From NCBI GenBank assembly GCA_963969365.1, contig OZ017747.1:930001-994000 (forward strand): 64,000 bases of DNA, read 5' to 3'. This DNA is from Asterochloris sp. CNOR1. Lineage: Eukaryota > Chlorophyta > Trebouxiophyceae > Trebouxiales > Trebouxiaceae. This document shows positions 11,101 through 22,873 of the stretch, in pieces (the stretch's first letter is position 1; each line of letters starts with the position of its first letter). The position numbers were made by a program, and so were the translations under genes. The notes under the pieces are model-generated. The model ran no database searches. It was not told the DNA's origin and worked only from the letters and a program-made list of their open reading frames with translations.

Positions 11101-14100
11101 ATGGCATTATCAGGCAAGTACTTGATGCCACAGGTGCTGCCTCTCTGATCTGATAGTTGTGCTGCCTGCAGAGCTCTGTGAGGCAGGAGCTGACAGCCAC
11201 AAGCGAGGAGCTCCTGGTTGCTCAGGCCCAGCGTGACAGGAATGCCCTGCGCCTGCAGCAGCTGGAGCGGCTGCACTCCTCTGCGGGCGCAGGCTCCAGC
11301 TCTGCAGCAACAATTGACGGGGTGGCCGGCACCCCACAGGAGGCTGCTGACGACCAGGAGCTGAATGTGATCACAGGTCACCTGCGCAAGATAGCGGGCT
11401 TGGAGCAGGAGGTGAAGCGGCTCAAGAAGGTAAGAGTTCCTCACATGCAGGCCCAAAATGCTTCATGCTGCCAGGCCATGTGCATTTGTTGGAGGGTGCT
11501 GCTAACACTGAGCTGGTGGGGTGCAGGCCCAGTTGTTGCTGATGTGTGTGCCTGCTGCAGTCACTGCACAATTGACCTGCCAGGCTGTAATTTGAGCTGG
11601 CGCACTTGCTCCTGCCATTTGCAGGTGCAGCGGGCCTCTGGGGCCTTCATGGTGAGCCACAGGCGCCAGTCCATGGGGCTGCCCTCTGGACTAGGTCCCC
11701 TTGGCCTGACTGGCCCTGCAGGAGCGGTCATGGATACCACTAGCAGCATGGCCAGCGAAGATGGTGAAGCGGCGGAGGGCAGCCTTGCGGACGATGAGGA
11801 GTTTGTGGCTGAGGAGCACGCTCACAGGTGCACGCCTTGCCGTCCAATTTGTCACGGCTGCAGGCGTCTGCTGTGGGCTCTCGTACAGCACAGGACAGTG
11901 TCTTTTGTGGCGGATACAATGCGCACAGCTGATCAGCTGGCGCTGATTGGGCCAAGAGCTGTGCAGAAATGCTTGCTGTTTCCTCACAGGAGCTTGCACT
12001 ACACCCTCACTATTTGCCCCTGCAGAGTAGGCATCAGCGCTCTCCGCCCAGATGGCGCCTGTGCCCTGCCAATGCTCTTATTCCTTGTCCTCTTTTATGT
12101 GCCCGGCAGGGTGGAGCATCTGTGCTTGTGCTGCAGCCATCCTCACCTGGTTGCCTTGAGCCTCACTCCCCCTTAACATGCCCCTGCAGGGTGGAACAGC
12201 AGCGCTTCCAGAGTGAGATGGACAGCTTGCAGCGGGCTCTGGAAGCCAAGGAGGCCCAGATGCAGCGCGTAGTCAGCGGCAGCGGGCAGGTGGCAGTGCT
12301 CAAGCATCACTATGACCGAGTGCTCACGGATCTCAGCTCTGAACGAGACCAGCTGCAGAAGGAGCGCACCGAGCTGCTGCAGGTAAGGCCTGTAAATGAA
12401 TTCTCTCCACTCTTTTGTGAAGCATTGGTGAGCTGAAAATCGATGAGTTGCAGCGGAGCATGCTGCAGTACTGCAGGTCGGGCCTGCTTGTAGTGGTCAC
12501 ATATTCCCTGAGGGTTCCTTGGAAATGATAAGTGCGCAGCAAAACAGTGGTGCTGTGATTGAGCTCAGGTGGCCAGCCTCAGAATGGTAGGCTGCTGCAT
12601 GTTACTTGCAAGCAAGCCCCTGGTGGGTCTATTGCTCTGGCCTCCCATCAGGCGGCACTACTTGTATGCCCTGTCCTGTTGCCACCTGCAGCACAAGCCC
12701 TGCCTCTGCTGTGCAGCACTGCAAGTCCTGCTCTGATGTTATTTAGCAGCGCCTGCAAGCCCTGTGCCAGAGCAGCCCGATATTGATGCCGAGCTCCTAG
12801 CAGGCGATGCCCTGCTGTGACATGAACCTCCTGCAATTCCTGTGTAAGCTGCAGCTCCTGAAAGCCCTGTGTCAGGGCAGGCGCATGTTGCTGTGCTCGA
12901 GGTTCATTGCGCTTGTTGAGACCTCTTGCTGAACGCACGGCTGACTGACATCGCCATGGCTCCCACCATGCTGGTGCCGCTATTCTCCCAGACAACGGTG
13001 CACACGCTACACTATTCTGCAGGGCGTGGTGCAGGCTCAGCAGGCTTGCCTCCACGCTCTTCTGGGCTTGCTGGACAAGCCCTCATGATGCTTTGCCCTG
13101 CAGCGCCTGCAAGCCCTGCGTCAAAGCAGCGAGGAGGACCGCCATGCGCTGGAGCGCACCCTGAAGGAGCGTCTGGCCCAGATGGACTCCAAGATGAAGG
13201 ACCTGCGTCGGAAGGAAAAAGGGTACGCGCAGGTGGAGCGCCTCAAGGCGCGCAGTGAGGACACCTGCGCCCGCCTCAGCAGCGACATCCAGGCCATCAA
13301 ACACCAGAAGGTGGGACTTGGGGAGTGCTTGCATGGTAGCCCCACAGGGACAGAGACACCAGTGAGGGGCCAGAGATTTGGGATGGATGCCAGCTTTATG
13401 AGGTAAGGAGGATGCCAGGACATGCCAGCACCTGTGTACACCCGAGCAGAGCTTTCTGGGCCATCATGCAACCAGACTTGGCAGCAGGTCAAAGCTTCAT
13501 GGAGGCCTCAGCACTGCCAGGCAGCAACATGCGACCTTCTTCCTTATGCAGCTGGTCAAAGCTTCAGGGACCCTGTACCAAATATGCAACCACATGCTAG
13601 CACAACATGGCTGTGGTGCAGGCTGGCATGTGTTGAGCACTGTGTGACACTGCTGCAGGTGGGCTTGGTACGCCAGATGGAGAGGAGCCAGAAGGAGTTC
13701 CAGGACTGGCGCCGCGAGCGCGAGAGGGAGGTGATGCAGCTGCGCCGACAGGTCAGCACCTGTCAGCTGTGGCTGCAGCAGCGCTCTCAACCGCACATCT
13801 CAAATTGCTCCTGCAGACGGTCAAGCTGCGCAGAAGAGCAAACTGGAGCAGTGCTGGCTGCAGCCTGTGCACTGTACGTCTCAGCACCCCTTTTATGTGT
13901 AAAGCGGTGCTTACACCAGGTTCATCAAGGCGGGACATGGCCTGCTGGCAGCAAGAGCATGACTTTGGGTCTTCTGGTGCAGGGGCGGAAGACAGCTGCG
14001 CAGGTCCAGAGGCTGGAGGCACTGCACGCCAAACAGCAGGCTGTGCTGCGACGGAAGACTGAGGAGGCTGAAGCTGCCAGGAAGCGTCTGCATGTAAGGG

Positions 14101-17100
14101 CCAGCTGTTGACCTCAGGGGTGTGCTTTGACCTTGCACCTCCACATCAGATGTTAAGATCAAGTTACCACCCCAAGCTGTGCCAGACAGTGCCCTGTCTG
14201 CTCAGCCTCCCCAGCAGCTGCAAAATGGCATTGCCAGCTAAGACTGATGACCGCATCCTGCCCTTTGATATCCATGCTACCCCCTGGACATGTGTCTGCA
14301 TTTCCGCAGGACATGATCGACCTGCACAGGCAGCGCGATGAGGCCAAGAGCAAGGCACAGGTCGCTGCCAAGCAGGCCACTCCAGTGGAGTGCCAGCCCA
14401 GCGCATCTGCGCCGCTGCTGCGGGACGAGAAGGCGCGGCGGGACTGGGTGGAGCGCGAGCTGGAGTTTTGCTGTCAGGTGTGGGCTTTGGGTTGCTGAGA
14501 GCTGCATCGTACTGCCAGGAGAGCACTATGTTGGTGGAACCTGGAACCCTATGCCAAGCATGTGTCAGTCTGGGAGGCCCTGGACTTCTGCCAAACTCAT
14601 GTTAGTTAGTGGGGAGCTGGAGTTCGTAGTACGGGGTATGTGCTTCAAGTTGGTTGGAGCTGCACTCACACTGCCAGGCACGTCGTGTGCTTGTCACATC
14701 TGAGGCCTATTGGTGCCAAGCCTGTGTTAGAGTAGTGGGAGCTGCGTTCTGTCGCCAGGTGCGCTGCTGGGAAAAGCATGCAAAGTCATGCCCGCAGAGC
14801 AACGGAGCTGGCTCAGTCTGGTGTTGATAATGGCAGGCCTTTCAGCAGCCTTCAGTCCTGTGGCTGAGGCCAGCACACAGTTTGCATTCCTAGCACCTGA
14901 CTTTGACTCAGCAACTGTGTAGCACTGGGCAGACACAGATACAGCAGCTGTCTCTGCAACATGCGAGAAAGAGGCTACTGCTGAACATCATGCTCTCCGT
15001 CCTGCAGAGCTTTGACCTGCAGCGCATCCTTGAAGGGGAGAAGGCTCAGCGCACAGAGGCAGCCCGCCAGCTGAAGGACGTGGAGAAGCGGCTTGCCCTG
15101 CAGCGCAGCCCTGCAGTGCAGCTGGCCAGCCCCCTGCCTGGGGCGTCTCTCAAGACTGCCGACCCTATTCAGCTGGAGCTGGACCGAGCAAGGCTGCAGG
15201 AGCAGATCAAGCAGCACTCAGCTCAGGTGCTGCGCTCATGCACATGTTTGGCTGCTATGTGTGGGCGCCTCAACCTTGCATGCACCTTTGGGGCTACAGG
15301 AGGTCAATGTACAGGCGCCGCCTGCTGTGCTCATAGTGGAACGTGCTGTCATGGACTCTGCTCGTGCAGCTGCGCTCACAGAGCAGAGTTTGACACTCGG
15401 CCTGGGCACTTTAGTATAGCAGACTTTTGCTCTCTGCTTGATTCAGCCTGTGCTTCTGGGCCTGCCTGCACTTTCTGTGTTGTAGTCACGTCATCACTCA
15501 AGATGACGTGCATTTATGCAGTTCAAAATCATAGCACGCAGACTGTGGTCCTGGGCAGTGCACACACTGTGATATTGTGGAGACCGTATTACCGCACAGT
15601 GCCTCTTGGGCTGGCAGCTGTGGCTGTGTGGCAAGAAGCCCATCTGAGGAGAGGACGCATGTCAGCATTGCTCAGCAACAGCGTAAGTATTCCGATTTGG
15701 ATCCTGGAACTGTGCAGCGTACCAGGATGCACAAGCCTGGCCCTCACTCCTGCAGATCCTGGACACCCAGCAGCAGCTGATGAAGGCCAAGGCAGAAGAG
15801 GAAAATCGTGGACAGGGAGCCGCTGACGCCCGGCGCTGGAACGGGCTGCGCACTATTGTGGAGGCGCGAGCCCTGCTGAAGACCGCCTTCAGATGTGCAT
15901 CCACCCTCAAGGCTCAGGTGGGGATGAGCATTGCTGGCAGCTGGCTCCTGGTGGTTGCACTCAAAGCTCTTGAGCCTGCTTCCACACTGCTTGGCATGAA
16001 GATATTGCTGTACGCTGCATTGCGCGGCTTGGACAGGGTTGACTCATCCTAGCAGGGCCTCATCCAAGCAGGGCTTCTCGCTGTAGCCTGCCTAAAAAGT
16101 TGATGTTCTTAGTTTACTAAGGACTCCGTCTGAACTTCTTCATCGATAGTTGTCGCAGCAGGCCTGGTCCCGGCCGGTTGGCCTCAGCGTCCTGATGCTG
16201 CACGTGTTGGCCTCACTGCCGCTACAAAGCTTGTGTGCAGATGTATGAGGGGCAGAATGAGTTGACAGAGGCTCGTGAGGAGCTGGAGCTGCTGCGCATC
16301 AAGGCAGCTGTGGCCGAGCAGGAGGCCCAGGCAGCCAAGGCAGAGGCCGCAGAGGCCGGCGCTGCAGCGGCAGCTGCTGCTGCAAACGGCAATGCTGCTG
16401 ACGTGACCACGCCCCGTGTGCGGTCCCCTGTGGCAGCCGCTAAGGGCCTCGAGGTCAGCTGCTGTCTTGCCTGCCAAGCACACATACCAGCTTCTAGATC
16501 ACCGCCTGGCTGCTGTTTGCTGCACAGACACAGTCTTCAAGCTGGCAGAGACAACTACAATGCCAAAACAACTTGCCAGACATCTGCTGATAAAGTCAAC
16601 CGAACCTTGAGGTTGGGAGCGCCATGTCACGACACCAATGCTGAGGGAGGGCCAGCCAGCACGGTTCACCTTTGACCAAGCTGCCACTGCAGGATGTTGA
16701 TCGCCAGGTGGAGAGCCTGCTCATGGAGCTAAAGCAGCTGCCGCAGCGCCCAGCAGCCCAGCGCGCTGCACGCAGAGCATCCCGCAGCCCAATACCCCTT
16801 GCAAGCGCAGTGCACCATGCAAATGAGGGTACCAGCAATGGCAGCGGCATGGCAGAGGCCAGCCCACAGGCTGACGATGCTGCAGATGATGACGAGGTGC
16901 TGCTGGCGGGAGGCTCCTCTGACAAGGTGGGTGCTCGCACTGTGCCACCAGCCCTGCCGTGCGGTGAGCCTCAGGCACCCACAGAGTTGGATGCTGGGAT
17001 CTGCTCCCCTGACAAGGAGGTGTCTGCAACTAGCTCACATAATGCTGCTGGAGGATGCTCCTCTGATGAGGTGGGTTCCTGCATCTCAGTGTCGTATGGT

Positions 17101-20100
17101 GTCTTTGCTCACCTCATTGTGCCACTGGGGCGGTGGTCCTCTGTTCAGGGATCTTGCCCCTGCATTGCTCTGCTGCTGCCAGGTTCTGGCAGCTGAGTAG
17201 GGGGCATGCTGCTGCAGAGTGAGGTCAGCTCTGAGGAGGATGCGGACGCCCCCTGGGACCCCGACCATGCGACCCCCTTCAGGCCGCAGGCCGGAAGTAG
17301 GGCCAGCGGGAATAGGGCAGGCCGCAGACGCAGCAACACTGCTGAGGTGTGGGGGGAAGGCCCTTGCTAGCCAGCATATGGAGGGTTGAAGGGCCAGCCT
17401 CTCTGTGGCCCCTTGTTGCATGCCTCCCTTGCAGCTCCAGCTGTCAGGTCCTGATGCAGGCCACATGCAGAGCTGTGCACCACCGGGTGAACTCACACCA
17501 GGGCAGCCCCATGCCTTGACATCCTGCATGCTGCCGTGGCCTTCACCAGCTTGCCTAGCACAAGTGACGCCCCAGCGTCAGCCCCACCTCTGCCTCTCTG
17601 TGTAGGCTGGGGGCAGCACTGAGCTGTGATTGCATTTGGCGCCCCTGTCCTGCAGCTGTGCTGAGCTCAGCCCTTGTGTCTCTGCCTGCCTCCAGGCTGA
17701 CGCTGCTGAGCAGGATGTCTCAGGCGCTCCTGTGCTGATGGCGGTCAATGTGGAACGGAAGAAGCAGGGGCTGGAGCCCGCCCCAAAGCTGACTGTGCAG
17801 CTGCTGAAGACCCACCTCAAGGGCAAGCTGATCCGTGGACAGGAGTGGAAGGCTGGCAACAAGAAGAAGGACGACCTTGTGTCAGACTACAGGTGCAACC
17901 TGGGCCGTGTGGCCTTGCGCCCCACGGTGGTGATACCTGCAATGAGCTAGTTGTGCTAAGGGTATGCCGGGTAAAGGGTATGCTGTTGTATGCTTAGGTG
18001 CACACTGCTGCAGCTGGAGTCAGCCACTGCCTGCCCTGACCAGCGGCCCATCTCTCTCTGTATCCCCTGCCGACCTGCAGCGCACAAAGCTGCACAGTAG
18101 CAGACTGCCGCCTCCTTCCGTCATACAGTCTGTCAGACCATTGGCTGCGAGCTACAGCCTGCACAGTCAATGCATTCCTGCACCTCAAGGAATGTCGTGT
18201 TGCTTGCTGCTCGGCCACTTCCTGGAGTGGCATGTTGGCAGGGGCATTGACTTCTTCCCTCTTACTGTGGCCCCAATATAATCTGTGAGCACCTCCATCT
18301 GACAGCAGGTGCCCTGCAGGGACTTTTTGGGCATTGGAACACAGGCAGCACCGACGACGGCAGCAGCTCCTGTGCCCCTGCCGGCCGCACAGAAACGCAG
18401 CGACTACGCTGCTGCTGCCTCAATACGGCCCAACATGGCCAGGCTGCAGGTGCCCGAGGCCAGCGCAGACCAGGCCGCCACCAGCCCTGAAACCCCTCAC
18501 TCCTCCCCCTGGCGGGAAAACCCTGCCTTTGTGGCGCCTGGCATAGGCACAGGCAACAGCTGCAAGGGTGAAAAGGGCTCAGGTCGTGAGCAGAGAGGCG
18601 CTCCCGCTGCCCTGCAGCCCTGGACAGTCGATCCCACAGCTGTGGTGGTGTCAGAGGAGTCAGGCAGGGGCGCGCAGCCAGCAGTGGCGCAGCAGCAGCC
18701 CCAGGGCCAGGGCGCTCAGCCTGCTGCTGGGGAGGAGGTGGCACTGCCGCCAGCGTCCCGGGGCGGTACGCCATCGCCCCCGCTGAGGCCCCAGAGCTCG
18801 CCCAAGCAGAGCCCCAAGCGCCGATTGCTCAATGGGCTGCACCGTCTGCGCTCTGGCAGGCAAGTGTGGGTTGCCCATGTCACGCCTAGAACATTTGCAC
18901 ATACTCACATTGGAGTGCCTCACCTTTAGATGATATACTGACATTCTTGCCCAGCAATCCGGTGTGCAACAACAGACAGACACTGAATCCCCTTGCATGC
19001 TGCAGGTTGAAGACCCCAGAGATAACAGACCTTACAGCCATGGAGCAGGCATCTTTTAACGCAGCCTCCAACCAGGTGCACCCTGCCTCAGGCACCCTGA
19101 CCCGTGTGCGCAGCGACGCAGCCTCTCAGGCACAGGACGCTTCCACCCAGGGCCTGCAGGTCTCTGGCGCAGCCATCAGCGTGTCCCAGCTGTCCCTGCC
19201 GGCAGCAGGCGCTGCCAGCCAGCCCAGCTCAGCTGGAGGGGCTGCAACAGCGCGCCCTGCCACAGCTGGGGCTTCAAACAGCCCAGCCATGAATGACGGG
19301 GGTGCTGGGCGGCACAGGAGGGGGGCGTCAGATGATGGGTTGGATGCCAGCGCGATGGGGGAGGGGTCCACGCCTGCTGCCCGATATTACCTGCAGGCAA
19401 GGTTTTCACAAGCTCTGGGCCCTCGTAAAGCCCTCACATGACCTAGCCCATGCACTGGCAGCTGCTGCCAGGTATTTGGGCTGCTGCATGACCCTGCCGG
19501 GTTGCCCTCTGCTACATTGCTGGAATCAGCAATGTAATGCACCTACAGGGCGACGTGGGCTTTGGCTGGGTATGCGCCATCAAAAGGCGGGGGTTTGCTG
19601 CCACCTCAATGGTGCTGTGTAAGCGTCTCTGTGCAATGCAGTGCAGCGGGAGGGCTGGGGAACAGTGCCGCCTCTCACCCCTGCATGTGCTGCCTGCAGC
19701 AATGCAGAGAGGCCCTGAGGCGGACGCAGGCCCTGAAGGAGCGGATGAGCAAGCACAGCGGGGGAGGAGGCGCCTTCACGCCCCAAGCCAGCGCTGATGG
19801 TGGCAGCGCCACTTCGCAGCCTGGTGGCTCCCAGCCAGGCAACCTGTCAGCCATGGGTCTGGGGGGGCCAGCTGAGGCGTCAACCCCAGACGAGGCCAGC
19901 TCAGGGGCGCACCCTCGCATTTCGGGCAGCAGCATGACCTCTGCACGGGCTGGCAGCACAGACATCCCGCCAGAGATCTGTCTGACAGAGGATGTTGTGT
20001 CCAACCCCAGCCCACGGTATGCGCGGGCGTCCCTGGCGGCCACCCTCTCGGCTGCTGAGCTGTTCTACATCGCCAGCCAGAGCCAGCTGCAGAAGGGCAA

Positions 20101-20615
20101 GCCAGACCTCAGACGCAGCAGCGCTAGCAGCACCCCGCAGCAGCAGCAGGGCGTGGCAGACCGCCTGCTGGGCAACGTCACTGTGCGCAAGCACCCTCCG
20201 CCAGCTGCAGAGCCAGGCAGCGGGGACAGCCAGCCTGCGCAGGACGATGCAGCTCAACCCAGCAGCCCCTTTAGGAATGTGCTAGGTGAGGGCCGCCCAG
20301 GTGACTGCTGGCTGCACTGATGCCAAAGCAATTCACTATAGTTTCTGGCCCGGGCCTCTGCTGGTCACCTGTGGGAGAGTCCTGTTGTTGGTTGTGGCAG
20401 CAGATCGGAGATGTTCTGTTTGAGCACATCTGCCACCCCACAGAAGTCCGAAGTGCAGCCATAAATGTGTTGCAGGGGACATCGCAAATGCTGCTGATGG
20501 CGGGGTGGATGGAGCAGGGCCCCATCGTGTAAACAAAACCCGCACAGTGTCTGGCACAGCACCAAAGGCAGCATTTGGCAAGGCTAGGGCTGGCAGCAAG
20601 GCAGCATGGCTCTGA
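8153..20615 (+). CDS. Kinesin-4 / chromokinesin-like motor protein
   Basis: A microtubule motor. Twenty-five exons join in phase to 1796 residues: 8153-8281, 8379-8508, 8765-8940, 9169-9427, 9638-9811, 10112-10221, 10365-10501, 10659-10890, 11172-11429, 11625-11827, 12190-12382, 13104-13310, 13659-13751, 13983-14093, 14310-14477, 15008-15226, 15756-15917, 16241-16453, 16693-16926, 17218-17346, 17696-17892, 18320-18859, 19006-19396, 19700-20285, 20476-20615. The motor domain is N-terminal (residues 1-370) with P-loop GQTGSGKT (91-98), NKRSSRSH and DLAGSE. An acidic insert (about 244-260) precedes DLAGSE. Long coiled coils follow; the [13 protein letters not shown] stretch is typical of KIF4/FRA1 kinesins, which act in chromosome and spindle work in animals and in wall-related transport in plants. 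The last 600 residues are low complexity. Introns 6, 22 and 23 start with GC. Family assignment is firm for the motor; the far C-terminal exons are less certain. Confidence 0.9.
12682..12885 (+). repeat. Echoes of kinesin exon 12 start inside the preceding intron
   Basis: The true exon edge at 13101-13135 reads cagcgcctgcaagccctgcg and onward. Degenerate copies lie upstream in the same intron at about 12682-12715, 12709-12740, 12743-12781 (nearly identical over gcagcgcctgcaagccctg) and 12848-12885. Each copy includes a CAG acceptor-like site, so the intron holds several decoy splice sites. Confidence 0.75.
14491..14765 (+). repeat. Echoes of kinesin exon 15 end inside the following intron
   Basis: The true exon end at 14455-14480 reads gagctggagttttgctgtca followed by the donor. 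Degenerate copies of this junction follow at about 14495-14520, 14613-14640 (ggggagctggagtt), 14653-14685 and 14733-14763 (ggagctgcgttctgtcgcca, again followed by ggtg). The copies are spaced by roughly 40-110 bp. Confidence 0.65.
16997..17085 (+). repeat. Echoes of kinesin exon 19 donor
   Basis: The exon ends at 16926 within ggctcctctgacaaggtggg. Two copies follow in the intron: tgctcccctgacaaggaggt at about 17001-17021 and tgctcctctgatgaggtggg at about 17055-17075. The second keeps a full donor-like site, so it could serve as an alternative splice site. Confidence 0.7.
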
Positions 20616-20877
20616 GCTTCACGTGAACTCTATGACCAGTGACACCACCTGTTTCTTGACATGTTTTGCTTTGCTGGCCCCCTCACCCTTGTTTCAGTGC
20701 TTTCAGCAAGATGCATTTTCATGTACAGCTTATATAGCCATATGTTGCTGGCTCAGATAAACATACGTTGCTGAACCACGTTACTGTCTCGCACATGGCC
20801 ATGCCAGGCAACTCAAACAAATTAATCACTGATGCTCGGGATCGCAGGCGGGCAGGTCTTGAGATTCACTTGTTGGA

Positions 20878-22778
20878 TCAGCTGGCGGCTCGGGAGTGAT
20901 GCTGGGCGACTGATGGGCTGACAGAAGCTTGTGCAATGAGTTGTGCGAGGGATCTCTGTGCCTCTTGGGCAGGTACGCATCTGCACGTAGCATGGCAAGT
21001 CTGGACGCTGGAGTTCAGCAGTTGTACATCTGCAGTTTCAAATGGCAACAAGGTTGACCTGCATAGCGCCGCATGCTCTCCACAATGGCCTGCCTTGCCT
21101 CTTCAGCATTGAGAAATTCAATGCCCACCTTCACCTCTTTCTTCTCCTGCAGGCAGCAGGCAGCAGCAGATTCATATACACCACTGCTATGGGATGTTTG
21201 AAGGTGCACGCTGAGCAGGCAGCAGGCAGGTCTAAAAGGCCAGCCGTCAACAGCACGGTGCCAAGAGGACACTCAAAGCAAGACACACAGCAGGATGGTC
21301 AATGGGGTCACTGCTGAGAGTATTGCAGCGCATGCTAAGCAGGCAGCTGGCAGATTGAGGGGCCTTTGGTGGGTCACTGTTGCAGCGCATGCTTGGCAAG
21401 CAGAGGCAAGTTTGTGTCATCACCTGCTCAAGCACAAACAAGCTTCGCATGCAAGAGACCTCCCAGCAGGCAGCAACTCACAGCAGCTTTGTAGTCTGCA
21501 AAGAAGCGCCTGATCTCTGCCAGCCTGTGAGGAGGCAGCTGAGACACATCTGTGAAGTGCATGAAATCTGCAGTGCGCACGTTTTAGTTAAGCCCTCATG
21601 TCCTGTGTTGGTCTTTGCCTGGAGATGCCACTCAAGGGCTGCAGAGTGCTAGCATTGGTCTTCACAGGCGATGAAGTCTGAGTACGGTACTGAGATGGTT
21701 GCAGAGGGGGGCCAGTGCGTTGGTGTTGAGCCACAGAGGCCACATTTCCAGACTCACCTGGATCATCTGCATGCACAGCAATGATCTGCACAGCACTAGA
21801 GAGGTCAGGGCTGCACAATGAAAATTGTACTTCCCTCTGGAATGTGAGCACGTCTCAACTACACCTTACCTTGTCATCTTGCTCGCCTGCAGACACATGC
21901 AGGTGTGTTCAGATGTCTCACAGCAAGCACATGCCACCATGTGAAGCTGCAGTCAAGCTGCCTGGTGGACCAACCTTGATCAATCATGGGCAGCACTCCT
22001 GCATGGCAGCACAGGAGAGATGTCAGCACCGAAGCAACACCCTTGACTTGATAAGTGGGCTCACGTATGCAGCAGATGGCAATGCCCGCACCTATCACTG
22101 TGGCACGCAGGAAGCTGAGGGGAACAGCAGGCTCCTGCAGCCAGCTAAAGTCATGGAGTAGGGCATCACACCCATCACAGGTTCAGCAGAATTGTTGCTG
22201 GAGGCAGGTATCTACCTGCATGAGCACCAGAATCTGCAGGCAGCATTCCAGGTAGGTCAGGAGGCTGCACCTGGCACCAGATGCAGCTTGCAAAGAGACA
22301 GAGCCTCGCAATGATGTACAGGGCTCACATCCATGGGGTCATTGTCCTCATCCAGGGTTTGAGGAATGAAGCCATAGTTGCCAGGGTAGACTGTGCTGCT
22401 GTGCAGTACGCGATCCACCTTTAGCAAGCCACTCTCCTGGTCCAGTTCATACTTGACCTGCAAGTTCGCCAGAGGCTTGATCAAGTGCATAAGAGCACAT
22501 ACTCAGCCATCAGATGCGTGACAGCAGACAGCCAGCCATCGACAGCTCTGCTTCCTGCTTGCCTTGGTGCGCTGGGGGATCTCGATGACTGCGTGAACCA
22601 CATTAGGGGCCTCCTCACCTGTCAGCATCAAGCAGAATCAGCAGAAGCTGGTCAGCACAAATGCAGACAGAGGGCAGTGGCTGGATATGCAGAAATCAGG
22701 TGCTGACTTACCAGGTGAGATGTCGTGCCATGCATGAGACGTATCTGCATGAAAGGGAGCATGCACAGCAGGAGGCAT
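20878..22778 (-). CDS. Soluble inorganic pyrophosphatase (family I)
   Basis: Hydrolyses pyrophosphate to two phosphates, pulling biosynthetic reactions forward. Eleven minus-strand exons join in phase to 235 residues: 22712-22778, 22563-22618, 22329-22457, 22216-22233, 22092-22134, 21975-21998, 21870-21886, 21758-21785, 21482-21567, 21059-21146, 20878-21029. Visible signatures are [33 protein letters not shown], the metal-binding [28 protein letters not shown] and [13 protein letters not shown], matching the plant cytosolic-type enzyme closely in order and spacing. No transit peptide is seen with the chosen ATG, but an upstream exon is possible. The gene has very small exons (18, 17, 24 and 28 nt). 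Intron 2 is GC-AG. The last exon is the least certain; reading through its donor would end the protein earlier. Shares a divergent promoter with the NELF-C/D gene. Confidence 0.93.
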
Positions 22779-22873
22779 GGCTGGAGGACAAGATCCGAAA
22801 GCGAGTACTCTATTGGTCAATCTAAAAGAGCCTTGACCAATCAAGCAGCTCATGCAGATCTTGCACAGACGGC
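22779..22873. promoter_or_regulatory. Short bidirectional promoter with CCAAT palindrome
   Basis: Only 95 bp separate the start codons of the pyrophosphatase (minus) and NELF-C/D (plus) genes. The interval contains a perfect 9-bp inverted repeat, ATTGGTCAA at 22812-22820 and TTGACCAAT at 22833-22841, with a 12-nt spacer. Each arm carries a CCAAT core, one facing each gene. This is the arrangement expected for a shared NF-Y-type bidirectional promoter. The repeat is seen directly; its function is inferred. Confidence 0.6.

Noticed and set aside
13817-13872. Possible extra kinesin exon after a CTGCAG site
   Set aside because: Leaving it out joins LRRQ directly to GRKTAAQ, which fits the kinesin-4 coiled-coil pattern; the segment looks like an echo of the preceding exon.
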